Assembly (NCBI GenBank): GCA_031254155.1
Contig: JAIRVA010000251.1
Location: forward strand, 1 to 8,423
Direction of reading: 5' to 3'
Origin: Propionibacteriaceae bacterium
Lineage (GTDB): Bacteria > Actinomycetota > Actinomycetes > Propionibacteriales > Propionibacteriaceae
Length of the DNA: 8,423 nucleotides
Shown here: positions 1 to 5,862 of the stretch, one piece after another
Layout of the letters: each line of letters starts with the position of its first letter
Position numbering within the stretch: the stretch's first letter is position 1
The notes under the pieces: generated by a model
The model's input: only the letters and a program-made list of their open reading frames with translations
The model's database searches: none
Told to the model about the DNA's origin: nothing
Program-made: the position numbers and the translations under genes

Positions 1-250
1 CGTGCCCGTCCGCGCGCAGATGCTCGACCGCGGTAACCTGGGCGGCATCCTCACCACCACCCAACAGGTACACCGCGCCCGTCAGCGGGAGCGGTTCACC
101 GGGTTCGACCGTGACCAACGTCGCGTCAATCCCCCGCCACATCAGGCGTTGCTGCAGTACCCGCGCATTGCCATAGTCTCCGTACACCCCCAGCAAGGAG
201 GGATACACCACCACGATCTCCACCGGCCGGGCCCGCGCGGGGGCGCTCAT
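1..250 (-). other. gatD: GatD glutamine amidotransferase portion (N-terminal part; separate gatD start possible)
   Basis: From Met at 250 the frame reads like the start of GatD, the class-I-glutaminase-like subunit that supplies ammonia to MurT: a beta strand EIVVVYPS, then LLGVYGDYGNARVL (compare the LNLYSDIGN segment of S. aureus GatD), then YLLGGGEDAAQ, matching the IGGGxDxxQ motif. The catalytic Cys and His lie beyond the left edge. The ATG at 250 is in the same frame as murT, so no stop separates them. It also sits in an ATGA (250-247), the usual overlapped stop/start of adjacent operon genes, with the TGA in another frame. GatD could therefore also be translated separately from this ATG, although no good Shine-Dalgarno sequence precedes it. 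Confidence 0.85.
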
Positions 251-1600
251 GTGTCCGAACTCGCCCGAATCCGACACACAAGCGTCCCGCGGCCGGGGAA
301 GCGGCAAGACCGGGGATGGAGACGGAGACGGGAGTGCTGTCCGCACCGGGGCCTGCGCAACCGGGCGGCCCAGCTTGAGCAGGCGCTGGAACGGCGTGTA
401 GGTCGAGATGACATCAACAGACCCCGCCAGCCCGGCGAGCGCGGTCGCCAGGTCCGGTACCACGCGGTGGCCGACATCGGCGTACGTCAGTCGTACGGCC
501 AGGTCCTGCGTCCGGGGGCCGGTGATAACGACCGTACGGCCACGCAACTGTTCAAACTCGACGTCCCAAAGCCACGACAAGTCCTTACCGTCCGCGGCAA
601 CCGCATCGATCGCCATGACCAGAGGCTCACTCGCTGCCATCGGCAACGCCTCCGCCCAACCCGCGGGATTCTTCGCCAGGATCAACCGCGCCGTCACCGC
701 CCCGAACGCGAGGGTGGCGAAGCGGCCCGCCGGTGCGGCCACCGTCCGCATCCCCCGCAAAGCGGCCTCGACGCCGACGCCCGCCGCCACGGCCGCCGCC
801 AGCGCACACGCCGCGTTGGACACGTTGAACCGCCCCGGTACCCGCAGCGCCGGGGTAGTGACCGACCCATCCGGCAGGCGGATCGCCCAGCCGTCCACCC
901 CGTAATCCGCGGCGGGCTGGGTGAACCCACACGCGGGACAGTTCCAGCAACCACGGGGTCCCGCGACCCCGGCGAGGACCGCCCCGCACTGCGGGCATAC
1001 GGCCGCATCAGCCGTCCACCTCGTGTCAGTTTCCACCCAAATCACCTTGTTGGCGGCGGAAGCCGCCCAGGCCACCAGTGGATCCGACGCGTTCGCCACC
1101 ACGACCGGGCCAGCCGGACCCGCCGCGAGCAGGGCGTCGCGCCAGCTGCGGCCCAGCGACTTGATCTCCTGGTGGCGGTCCATCTGGTCACGGCTGAAGT
1201 TCAGCATGACCAGGATTTCCGGGCGGCCCTCCGCGATCAGACCAGCTACCACGCGCTCATCTGCCTCCACGACGGCGGTCTCCGCCCCGCGGCCCCCACT
1301 GAGCGCAGACACGATCCCCGGCCTCAGGTTGGCACCGTCGGCGTTGGTGACGACCCGGCCGAGCGCCCCCTCGCCCACCGCGGCAGCCAACAGGTGAGTG
1401 GTCGTGGTCTTGCCATTCGTACCCGACACGACGAGGACACGGCGACCGTCCAACAGGTCTGCGAACGCCCTCGGCGCCAACCGCGTGATCACCTGGCCCC
1501 GGATCGACGCCCCCGACCCCCGACCCACCACCCGCGACGCCCGCGCCGCCAAATTACCGACGCCAGTCGCCACCATCAGCCGTAGACCGCTCCCTGTCAT
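1..1600 (-). CDS. murT: MurT-GatD single-frame fusion: lipid II isoglutaminyl synthase (3' end outside window)
   Basis: Reading the minus strand from ATG at 1600 gives 533 codons without a stop up to the left edge. Residues 1-413 are MurT: P-loop GTNGKTTTT at 60-68, NFSRDQMDR at 134-142, a four-Cys zinc ribbon (CPQC at 202-205, CPAC at 221-224), Mur-ligase motif GRFNVSNAA at 256-264, then the MurT C-terminal domain with AKNPAGW at 309-315, ADGKDLSWLWD at 336-346 and STYT at 399-402. MurT ATP-dependently activates the D-isoglutamate carboxylate of lipid II so that it is amidated with ammonia from GatD. Residues 414-450 form a Pro/Ser/Arg-rich linker, and GatD begins at about 451. In known bacteria the two are separate genes forming a heterodimer. 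The Asp completing the GatD triad in S. aureus lies in the MurT C-terminal domain; D346 is a candidate. No Shine-Dalgarno precedes ATG1600, but CATAAT ends 6 nt upstream, so translation may be leaderless. Met9 (1576) is an alternative start. MurT identity is very secure; true fusion versus frameshift is not. Confidence 0.93.
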   Translation of the reverse strand, partial: MTGSGLRLMVATGVGNLAARASRVVGRGSGASIRGQVITRLAPRAFADLLDGRRVLVVSGTNGKTTTTHLLAAAVGEGALGRVVTNADGANLRPGIVSALSGGRGAETAVVEADERVVAGLIAEGRPEILVMLNFSRDQMDRHQEIKSLGRSWRDALLAAGPAGPVVVANASDPLVAWAASAANKVIWVETDTRWTADAAVCPQCGAVLAGVAGPRGCWNCPACGFTQPAADYGVDGWAIRLPDGSVTTPALRVPGRFNVSNAACALAAAVAAGVGVEAALRGMRTVAAPAGRFATLAFGAVTARLILAKNPAGWAEALPMAASEPLVMAIDAVAADGKDLSWLWDVEFEQLRGRTVVITGPRTQDLAVRLTYADVGHRVVPDLATALAGLAGSVDVISTYTPFQRLLKLGRPVAQAPVRTALPSPSPSPVLPLPRPRDACVSDSGEFGHMSAPARARPVEIVVVYPSLLGVYGDYGNARVLQQRLMWRGIDATLVTVEPGEPLPLTGAVYLLGGGEDAAQVTAVEHLRADGH

Positions 1601-1606
1601 GTCACA

Positions 1607-1612
1607 ATTATG
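1607..1612 (-). promoter_or_regulatory. -10 element of the murT-gatD promoter, probably leaderless
   Basis: On the minus strand the hexamer CATAAT (5 of 6 matches to TATAAT) ends exactly 6 nt before the ATG at 1600. No ribosome-binding site lies between, and a start of transcription 6-7 nt after the hexamer falls on the ATG. I see no convincing -35 element. The same geometry recurs at lysR and at the transporter gene, which supports the assignment. Confidence 0.5.
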
Positions 1613-1685
1613 CCAGGCGAGCAAAGTCAGCGACCGTGGGCACCATCCGACGGTACCGCCCTGGTTTCCCGGCCGTGCGATCAGA

Positions 1686-1691
1686 TATCAT
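1686..1691 (+). promoter_or_regulatory. -10 element of the lysR-type gene, probably leaderless
   Basis: TATCAT (5 of 6 matches to TATAAT) ends 6 nt before the ATG at 1698, the same spacing as on the opposite strand for murT. A leaderless transcript beginning at the ATG is the simplest reading. The nearest upstream sequence at -35 spacing (around 1663-1668) does not resemble TTGACA. A short GGGG lies too close to the ATG to be a good ribosome-binding site. Confidence 0.45.
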
Positions 1692-1697
1692 GGGGCC

Positions 1698-2618
1698 ATG
1701 GGACTGGACCCACGGCGGCTCTTGATCTTCCGAACCGTACTCGCGGCGGGCTCGGTCTCGGCTGGCGCGCGTGATTTAGGGTGGAGCCAGCCCGCCGTCA
1801 CCCAACAACTCCAGGCACTGGAGCGCGCGACCGGCGTCCAGTTGCTTATCCGCGGGCCGCGGGGGGTTGTCGCGACTGAGGCCGGCCGCGTCCTGTTGGG
1901 CCACGCGGACGCCATCTCGGATCGTCTCGCCGCCGCCACGGCCGAACTGGAAGCCTTCCGTGACAGTGCCCTGACGACGGTCCGGCTGGCCGCCTTCAGC
2001 TCGGCCATGAGTACGCTGGTGTCGCGGGCGCTGGAACTACTCCGGGTCGGCGCGCCGCCGCCGCCCCGGGTCCGACTGCTGCGAGGATCACACACACAGG
2101 TCAAACAGATGTTGCAAGATGACCAGGCCGACCTGGGCATCGTGTTCGACTTTGACCGCGAGGACGAGTTCGAGCACACCACGCTCTACGTCGATCCCGT
2201 GTACCTGGTCATTCCCGCGTCCCATCCGCTGGCCCGCCAACGGACGCCCCGCCTCAGCGATTTCGCCGACATGGAGTGGGCGACCGCCTGCTCACGCTCC
2301 CGGGCCTACCTGGAAGCCGTCGCCCGCCGCGCCGGGTTCGAACCGGCCATCTGCTGCGAGACCGACGACGCAGTGCTCCTCCAGACGCTTGTCGGCGGGG
2401 GTATGGCGGTGGCGGCGCTCCCGAAGACCTCGCTCACGGCCTATCGGAGTACCGCGATCGCCGTCCGCGAGTCCAGTGAGTTGAGCGAGATAAGCGTCGA
2501 CGTCATCCGGCAGCACGGCACGCAGGTCACCGCCCCAGTTATCCAGGTGTTGCACGCCCTGCAGGAGGCCACCTATGTCGGGCCGACGGTGGATGTGACT
2601 ACGCCGTACGATGAATGA
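1698..2618 (+). CDS. LysR-family transcriptional regulator
   Basis: A 306-residue protein of normal length for a LysR-type regulator. The winged helix-turn-helix lies at residues 4-62, with the typical A-(x)-GSVS-x-GARDLGWSQPAVTQQLQALE core at about 17-42, followed by a linker helix rich in Ala/Leu/Glu. A periplasmic-binding-protein-like effector domain begins at about residue 85 (TVRLAAFSS) and contains LGIVFDFD, VIPASHPLA and the late GGGMAVAALP segment usual in this family. The start at 1698 was chosen because the HTH begins directly there; the frame is open further upstream to 1398, but that stretch is antisense to murT. The gene is divergent from murT-gatD (97 bp between starts) and upstream of a transporter/oxidoreductase pair, so either could be its target. 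The effector is unknown. The 3' end overlaps the stop of the minus-strand ATPase remnant by 20 bp. Confidence 0.93.
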   Translation: MGLDPRRLLIFRTVLAAGSVSAGARDLGWSQPAVTQQLQALERATGVQLLIRGPRGVVATEAGRVLLGHADAISDRLAAATAELEAFRDSALTTVRLAAFSSAMSTLVSRALELLRVGAPPPPRVRLLRGSHTQVKQMLQDDQADLGIVFDFDREDEFEHTTLYVDPVYLVIPASHPLARQRTPRLSDFADMEWATACSRSRAYLEAVARRAGFEPAICCETDDAVLLQTLVGGGMAVAALPKTSLTAYRSTAIAVRESSELSEISVDVIRQHGTQVTAPVIQVLHALQEATYVGPTVDVTTPYDE

Positions 2619-2820
2619 TGTTCGTCATCGCCACCTGGGACTGGATCCCGTCCGCGTACTGATTCCGTGCGAGACCGAAGGGAGTGATCAGGGTGAGGTG
2701 GACGGCCTTGCGTGTCCTGGTCTCTTCGACAAACGCCGCCCGGCGGTGGCGCAGGGCCTGGTCGAGGCTCTTCGTGATCGCGTACGGGGAGTCGGCGTAC
2801 TTCATCTCGCACAGGGTGCG
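2599..2820 (-). pseudogene. C-terminal remnant of an AAA-type ATPase with PD-(D/E)XK-like end (COG1672/DUF234-like)
   Basis: The minus-strand frame ending at TAG 2601-2599 encodes about 73 residues beginning RTLCEMKYADSPYAI and continuing through EETRTRKAVHLTLIT, PFGLARNQYA and DGIQSQV. I recognise this as the C-terminal end of the widespread predicted-ATPase family whose members usually end in LCE-(I/M)-K...ITK...R..F...T.T.K...LTLIT..G...N.Y; the E-x-K pair fits a PD-(D/E)XK nuclease-like fold. Everything upstream (AAA domain, winged helix) is missing. In frame upstream there is a TAA at 2877-2875, and no ATG, GTG or TTG before the internal ATG at 2805. The similarity stops where an inverted-repeat cluster begins (2821). 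This is best read as a decayed gene left by a deletion. A 68-residue product from ATG 2805 is formally possible but would lack any enzymatic core. Confidence 0.75.
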
Positions 2821-2883
2821 CGTTAGCGCTGTTGAAGTTACCCAAAACAGCGCTAGCGTGGATTCGGAGGGGGCTTAGCGCTG
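2821..2883. repeat. Cluster of three palindromic TAGCGCT boxes, two in inverted arrangement
   Basis: The 13-base arm at 2821-2833 (CGTTAGCGCTGTT) is repeated inverted at 2846-2858 (AACAGCGCTAGCG) with 12 of 13 pairs matching and a 12-nt spacer. A third copy, TTAGCGCTG, lies at 2875-2883. The AGCGCT cores start at 2825, 2849 and 2877. There is no T-run after the arms, which argues against a simple terminator. The cluster lies between the ATPase remnant and the transporter promoter, about 60 nt before the transporter's -10, so it could be an operator for the transporter operon or the surviving upstream operator of the decayed ATPase gene. Confidence 0.7.
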
Positions 2884-2942
2884 ATTTGATGCTTCGCTCG
2901 TCCGAAGTCCGGTGTCTCTCAGTGGCCACCGTACTCAGCCCC

Positions 2943-2948
2943 GATAAT
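2943..2948 (+). promoter_or_regulatory. -10 element of the transporter operon, probably leaderless
   Basis: GATAAT (5 of 6 matches to TATAAT) ends 6 nt before the GTG at 2955, the same spacing as before murT and lysR. No Shine-Dalgarno precedes the GTG. This hexamer is the main reason for choosing GTG 2955 over upstream codons in the same open frame. No clear -35 element is visible. Confidence 0.5.
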
Positions 2949-2954
2949 AGATTG

Positions 2955-3884
2955 GTGAGATACGCACTGCTGGTGGTGGCCGCGGGCGTCCTGTTCGGGA
3001 CGACAGGGACGACGCGCGCCCTCGCGCCCGCCGGAGCCAGCTCGCTGTCGGTCGGGGCGATCCGCCTCGCGGCGGGCGGACTGCTCCTCGGCGTCATCGG
3101 CCTCGTCGCCCACCTCCGGCGGCCTTACCCCCGCGCCACGCCGGTCATCACCCGCCCGACGCTCCGCGAGGCGCTGGTGGTCGTCACTTGCGCGGCCTGC
3201 ATCATGGCGTACCAGGCCACGTTCTTCGAAGGTACGCGGCAAAACGGGGTCATGGTCGGTACCATGGTGGCGCTCGGGTCGTCACCCCTGTTCGCGGGGT
3301 TGATCGAGTGGCTCGTCCTGCACCACCGGCCACGTCTCGCCTGGGTGGCGGCGACAGTCGTGTCGGTCGCCGGGGTCGTGGCGCTGTCAGCGACCCCGGG
3401 TACGGGCACGCAGTCCGTGTCCCTCCTCGGGATCGGGGACTCCCTCGTCGCCGGGGCCTCCTTCGCCGGCCTGGCCGTCGGTGCGAAATGGCTGCTCCAG
3501 CGGGGTTGGCACCCCCTCGATGTCGCCGCGACGGCCATGACGACCGGGGCGCTGATGGCGGTCGTGACCCTAATCGGGACCGATCTCACCTGGCTCGCCA
3601 CCCCGCGCGGAGTCGCGGTCGCGGCCTGGTTGGCACTGGGAACAATGGTGGCCGCGTACGCCCTCAATCTCACCGGTCTGGCGGGGACCTCGGCGGCCAC
3701 CGCGACCACCCTCAACCTCACCGAGCCCGCCACGGCCACCGTCCTCGGCATGATCGTCCTCGGCGAGGCGATGACCCCCCTCCGCGGACTCGGCATCGCC
3801 GCCGTGATCGTCGGCGTCCTCATCCTGGCCGTCACCGCTCGCCGCGAGGAGTACGCTGAAACGACAGGACCGAACGTCGCGTAA
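2955..3884 (+). CDS. EamA/DMT-superfamily transporter (10 predicted membrane helices)
   Basis: A 309-residue, very hydrophobic protein of normal length for the drug/metabolite transporter family. It is built as two EamA repeats: the first spans about residues 3-147 (ALLVVAAGVLFGTTGTTRAL, then SVGAIRLAAGGLLLG and the MVGTMVALGSSPLFAGL helix), the second about 155-295 (LGIGDSLVAGASFAGLAVGAK to LNLTEPATATVLGMIVLGEAMTPLRGLG). The LTEP...LGE-x-(5-8)-G signature near the C-terminus is typical of EamA proteins. It sits in the cytoplasmic membrane and probably exports a small metabolite or amino acid; the substrate cannot be read from sequence. GTG 2955 was chosen from the hydrophobic start and the GATAAT 6 nt before it; the open frame upstream to 2832 crosses the repeat cluster. 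It is followed after 10 bp by an aldo/keto reductase gene, probably in one transcript. Confidence 0.92.
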   Translation: MRYALLVVAAGVLFGTTGTTRALAPAGASSLSVGAIRLAAGGLLLGVIGLVAHLRRPYPRATPVITRPTLREALVVVTCAACIMAYQATFFEGTRQNGVMVGTMVALGSSPLFAGLIEWLVLHHRPRLAWVAATVVSVAGVVALSATPGTGTQSVSLLGIGDSLVAGASFAGLAVGAKWLLQRGWHPLDVAATAMTTGALMAVVTLIGTDLTWLATPRGVAVAAWLALGTMVAAYALNLTGLAGTSAATATTLNLTEPATATVLGMIVLGEAMTPLRGLGIAAVIVGVLILAVTARREEYAETTGPNVA

Positions 3885-3894
3885 GGGGAGCGTC

Positions 3895-4872
3895 ATGGAA
3901 TACAGCCAACTGGGGACCAGCGGGTTGCGGGTATCGGAGCTTATCGTCGGGTGTATGAGTTACGGGGAGCCGGGGCGCGGGACGCACGCCTGGAGCCTGC
4001 CCGAGGCGGCGAGCCGGGAGCTCATCGCGCAGGCGCTCGAGGCCGGGATCACGACGTTCGACACGGCGGACGTCTACTCCGACGGTACGAGCGAGGAGAT
4101 CGTCGGGCGGGCGCTGCGCGACTGCGCGCGCCGCGAAGAGGTCGTCATCGCGACGAAGGTCAACGGGCGGATGTACCCCGGGCCGCACGGCGCCGGCCTG
4201 TCGCGGGCCCACATCATGACGGCCATCGACGCCAGTCTGCGCCGACTGGGTGTGGAGTATGTCGACCTCTACCAGATCCACCGTTTTGATCCGGCCGTAC
4301 CCGTCGAAGAGACCATGGAGGCGTTGGACGACGTGGTCCGGGCCGGCAAGGCGCGGTACCTCGGGGCGTCGTCGATGTACGCCTGGCAGTTCGCGACGAT
4401 GCAGCACGCCGCCGACCTCGGCGGGTGGACGCGGTTCATTTCGATGCAGGACCAGTACAACCTCCTCATGCGCGAGGAGGAACGCGAGATGCACCCGTAC
4501 TGCCTGGACCAGGGCGTGGGCATCATCCCGTGGAGTCCGCTCGCGCGGGGCCGACTAACCAGGCCGTGGGGGTCGGCGACGCCTCGGAGCGCGACCGATG
4601 GGTTCGGACATACCCTCTACCGCCAGCAGGAGGCGATGAGCCGCGCGATTGTCGACGCGGTCGCGGTGGTCGCCGCGGCGCGGGGCGTACCGCTGGCGCA
4701 GGTGGCTTTGGCGTGGGTCCGGCAACAACCCGCCGTCACCGCCCCCATCGTCGGGGCGACCAAGCCCCAGCACCTGGCCGACGCCATCGCGTCCCTGGAC
4801 CTCACCTTGACCGACGATGAGTTGGCCACCCTGGCCGCACCGTACGTACCCCAAAACCCCGAGGGGTTCTGA
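3895..4872 (+). CDS. Aldo/keto reductase
   Basis: A 325-residue TIM-barrel NADPH-dependent oxidoreductase of the AKR superfamily. The family pattern is clear: N-terminal LGTSGLRVSELIVGCMSYG, FDTADVYSDGTSEEIVGRAL with Asp56 and Tyr61, IATKVNG with Lys88, and LYQIHRFD with His129, which together form the catalytic Asp-Tyr-Lys-His tetrad. Later segments GASSMYAWQF, SMQDQYNLLMREEEREMHPYC, GIIPWSPLARGRLTRP and PIVGATKPQHL (the cofactor phosphate-binding loop) match the YajO/Tas-like and yeast aryl-alcohol-dehydrogenase-like branch. It most likely reduces aldehydes or ketones in the cytoplasm; the natural substrate is unknown. The start is supported by AAGGGGAG (3883-3890), 4 nt before the ATG and overlapping the stop codon of the transporter gene, so translation is likely coupled in a two-gene operon. 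Confidence 0.95.
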   Translation: MEYSQLGTSGLRVSELIVGCMSYGEPGRGTHAWSLPEAASRELIAQALEAGITTFDTADVYSDGTSEEIVGRALRDCARREEVVIATKVNGRMYPGPHGAGLSRAHIMTAIDASLRRLGVEYVDLYQIHRFDPAVPVEETMEALDDVVRAGKARYLGASSMYAWQFATMQHAADLGGWTRFISMQDQYNLLMREEEREMHPYCLDQGVGIIPWSPLARGRLTRPWGSATPRSATDGFGHTLYRQQEAMSRAIVDAVAVVAAARGVPLAQVALAWVRQQPAVTAPIVGATKPQHLADAIASLDLTLTDDELATLAAPYVPQNPEGF

Positions 4873-4876
4873 CCCC
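4855..4876 (+). terminator. Possible weak hairpin at the end of the aldo/keto reductase gene
   Basis: Two alternative short stems overlap the stop codon: AACCCC-GA-GGGGTT (4855-4868) and GGGGT-TCTG-ACCCC (4863-4876). Neither is followed by a T-run, and both stems are short, so a classical intrinsic terminator is not shown. It may act as a mutually exclusive hairpin pair or may simply be GC-rich coincidence. Confidence 0.22.
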
Positions 4877-4914
4877 AAGCCGTGGCCGGGCGTCAAGCGG
4901 CGTACGGAATGTAC

Positions 4915-4949
4915 TAACATCGTGCAGCGGTGAACATTGACAAAGGGGG
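4915..4949 (+). promoter_or_regulatory. Promoter -10 and ribosome-binding site of the E2-like gene
   Basis: TAACAT at 4915-4920 fits the TANNNT pattern of a -10 element in the 84-bp gap after the aldo/keto reductase. AAAGGGGG at 4942-4949 is a strong ribosome-binding site 7 nt before ATG 4957 and decides that start over the in-frame GTG at 4930. The inferred leader is about 30 nt, in contrast to the leaderless-type starts elsewhere in the window. Confidence 0.45.
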
Positions 4950-4956
4950 TAACCTC

Positions 4957-5808
4957 ATGAGCCCGACTAGACCGCGCCCTGGGCGGGGAGACCGGTACGA
5001 CGCCACCCGGGTCCAGCTGCCGAACGACCTCAACGCCATCTTCCCGTACATGATGAAGGGTCGCAACGAGTCCATCGCGTACTTCCCCATCCAGATCGAC
5101 GTGGAACCCCTCCTCGCGTACATCGAAGCGACCAAGGGGACCGACAAGGCGATCACTCTCTTCCAGGCGATCATGGTCGCGCTGGTCAAGGTACTGCGGG
5201 CCCGCCCGACGCTGAACCGCTACATCAAGGGCCGGCGCCTGTACCAACGCCGCGACGTCTCGCTCTCGTTCGTCGCCCGCCGCCAGTACACCGACGACAG
5301 CGCGGAGACGAATGTCCTTGTCACTGTGAAGCCCGAGGACTACCGGCGGACGATCATCGCCAAGCTCAAAGGCGAGATCCGTACCGCGAAGAGTGGTGCC
5401 GCCAAGGCCGATGACCAGCTCATCAGCCTGTTCATGCGCCTCCCGCGGGGCCTGCTGCGCCTCGCGATCAAGCTGCTGGACCTCTACGACTTCTACGTCG
5501 ACACGCCCGGCTTCCTGCGCGGCATCGACCCCATGCGGGCCAGCGTGTTCGTGGCAAACCTCGGCAGCGTCGGCCTGGACGCGCCGTACCACCACCTCTT
5601 CGAGTGGGGAACCTGCTCGCTGTTCGTCGCGATCGGCCAGGTCCAGCCGACGGTGACGGTGGGCGCGGACGGCGCGCCGACGGTCCGGAAGATGCTCACG
5701 CTACGGGTTTCCCTCGACGAGCGGATCGCCGACGGATACTACGACGCGCGGTCGCTTGACCTTCTGAGGGAGTATCTCGCCCATCCGGAACAGCTCGAAA
5801 ACGTCTGA
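4957..5808 (+). CDS. E2-like (2-oxoacid dehydrogenase acyltransferase/CAT-fold) protein lacking the catalytic His
   Basis: A 283-residue protein with the fold of the catalytic domain of dihydrolipoyl acyltransferases, but with no N-terminal lipoyl domain and no subunit-binding domain. Recognisable stretches are TLFQAIMVALVKVLRARPTL at about residues 67-86, VFVANLGSVGLDAPYHHLFEWGTCSLFVAIGQ near 198-229, and the C-terminal SLDERIADGYYDARSLDLL near 252-270. True E2 and chloramphenicol acetyltransferase enzymes have His-x3-Asp-Gly at this last site; here Glu255 stands where His is expected (D-E-R-I-A-D-G), so ordinary acyltransferase chemistry is doubtful. It lies 54 bp before an AMP-forming acyl ligase gene on the same strand, which suggests joint action on an acyl group, perhaps in lipid or envelope metabolism. 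That role is inferred only from context. The start is supported by a strong ribosome-binding site. Confidence 0.85.
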   Translation: MSPTRPRPGRGDRYDATRVQLPNDLNAIFPYMMKGRNESIAYFPIQIDVEPLLAYIEATKGTDKAITLFQAIMVALVKVLRARPTLNRYIKGRRLYQRRDVSLSFVARRQYTDDSAETNVLVTVKPEDYRRTIIAKLKGEIRTAKSGAAKADDQLISLFMRLPRGLLRLAIKLLDLYDFYVDTPGFLRGIDPMRASVFVANLGSVGLDAPYHHLFEWGTCSLFVAIGQVQPTVTVGADGAPTVRKMLTLRVSLDERIADGYYDARSLDLLREYLAHPEQLENV

Positions 5809-5856
5809 TAATGTCCCTATACTTGGCGGGGGGCGGGGCCCGTACCGGTAAAGGAG
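5795..5856 (+). promoter_or_regulatory. Possible own promoter and ribosome-binding site of the acyl ligase gene
   Basis: TATACT at 5818-5823 (5 of 6 matches to TATAAT) lies 17 bp after TCGAAA (5795-5800, 4 of 6 matches to TTGACA), and a second -10-like GATAAT sits at 5807-5812 over the stop codon of the E2-like gene. A G-rich leader follows, then AAAGGAG at 5850-5856, 6 nt before the GTG start. The ligase may thus be transcribed from its own promoter as well as by read-through. Confidence 0.45.
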
Positions 5857-5862
5857 TAGCCA

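Noticed and set aside
2..1585. A 527-codon open frame on the plus strand
   Set aside because: It is antisense to murT-gatD, rich in Arg, His, Pro and Gln, and shows no domain; the minus strand carries unmistakable MurT motifs.
1398..1697. A 100-codon N-terminal extension of the LysR protein
   Set aside because: The extension is antisense to murT and the LysR helix-turn-helix begins directly at Met 1698.
2821..2858. Inverted repeat read as an intrinsic terminator
   Set aside because: A 12-nt loop, no T-run on either side, and a third copy of the box nearby fit a binding-site cluster better.
2832..2954. N-terminal extension of the transporter
   Set aside because: It crosses the palindromic repeat cluster and the probable -10; the hydrophobic first helix begins at GTG 2955.
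2573..3097. A 174-codon minus-strand open frame
   Set aside because: It is out of frame with the recognisable ATPase tail and runs antisense into the transporter gene; it shows no family pattern.
3125..3835. Long overlapping open frames on both strands within the transporter gene (also 3188-3859 plus)
   Set aside because: The plus frame of the EamA transporter has the full ten-helix pattern; the others are Ala/Arg/Thr-rich shadows.
4930..4956. Earlier GTG start for the E2-like gene
   Set aside because: No ribosome-binding site precedes it, while a strong one stands 7 nt before ATG 4957.
4555..5595. A 346-codon minus-strand open frame across the aldo/keto reductase and E2-like genes
   Set aside because: It spans two recognisable plus-strand genes and their intergenic promoter, and has no recognisable domain.
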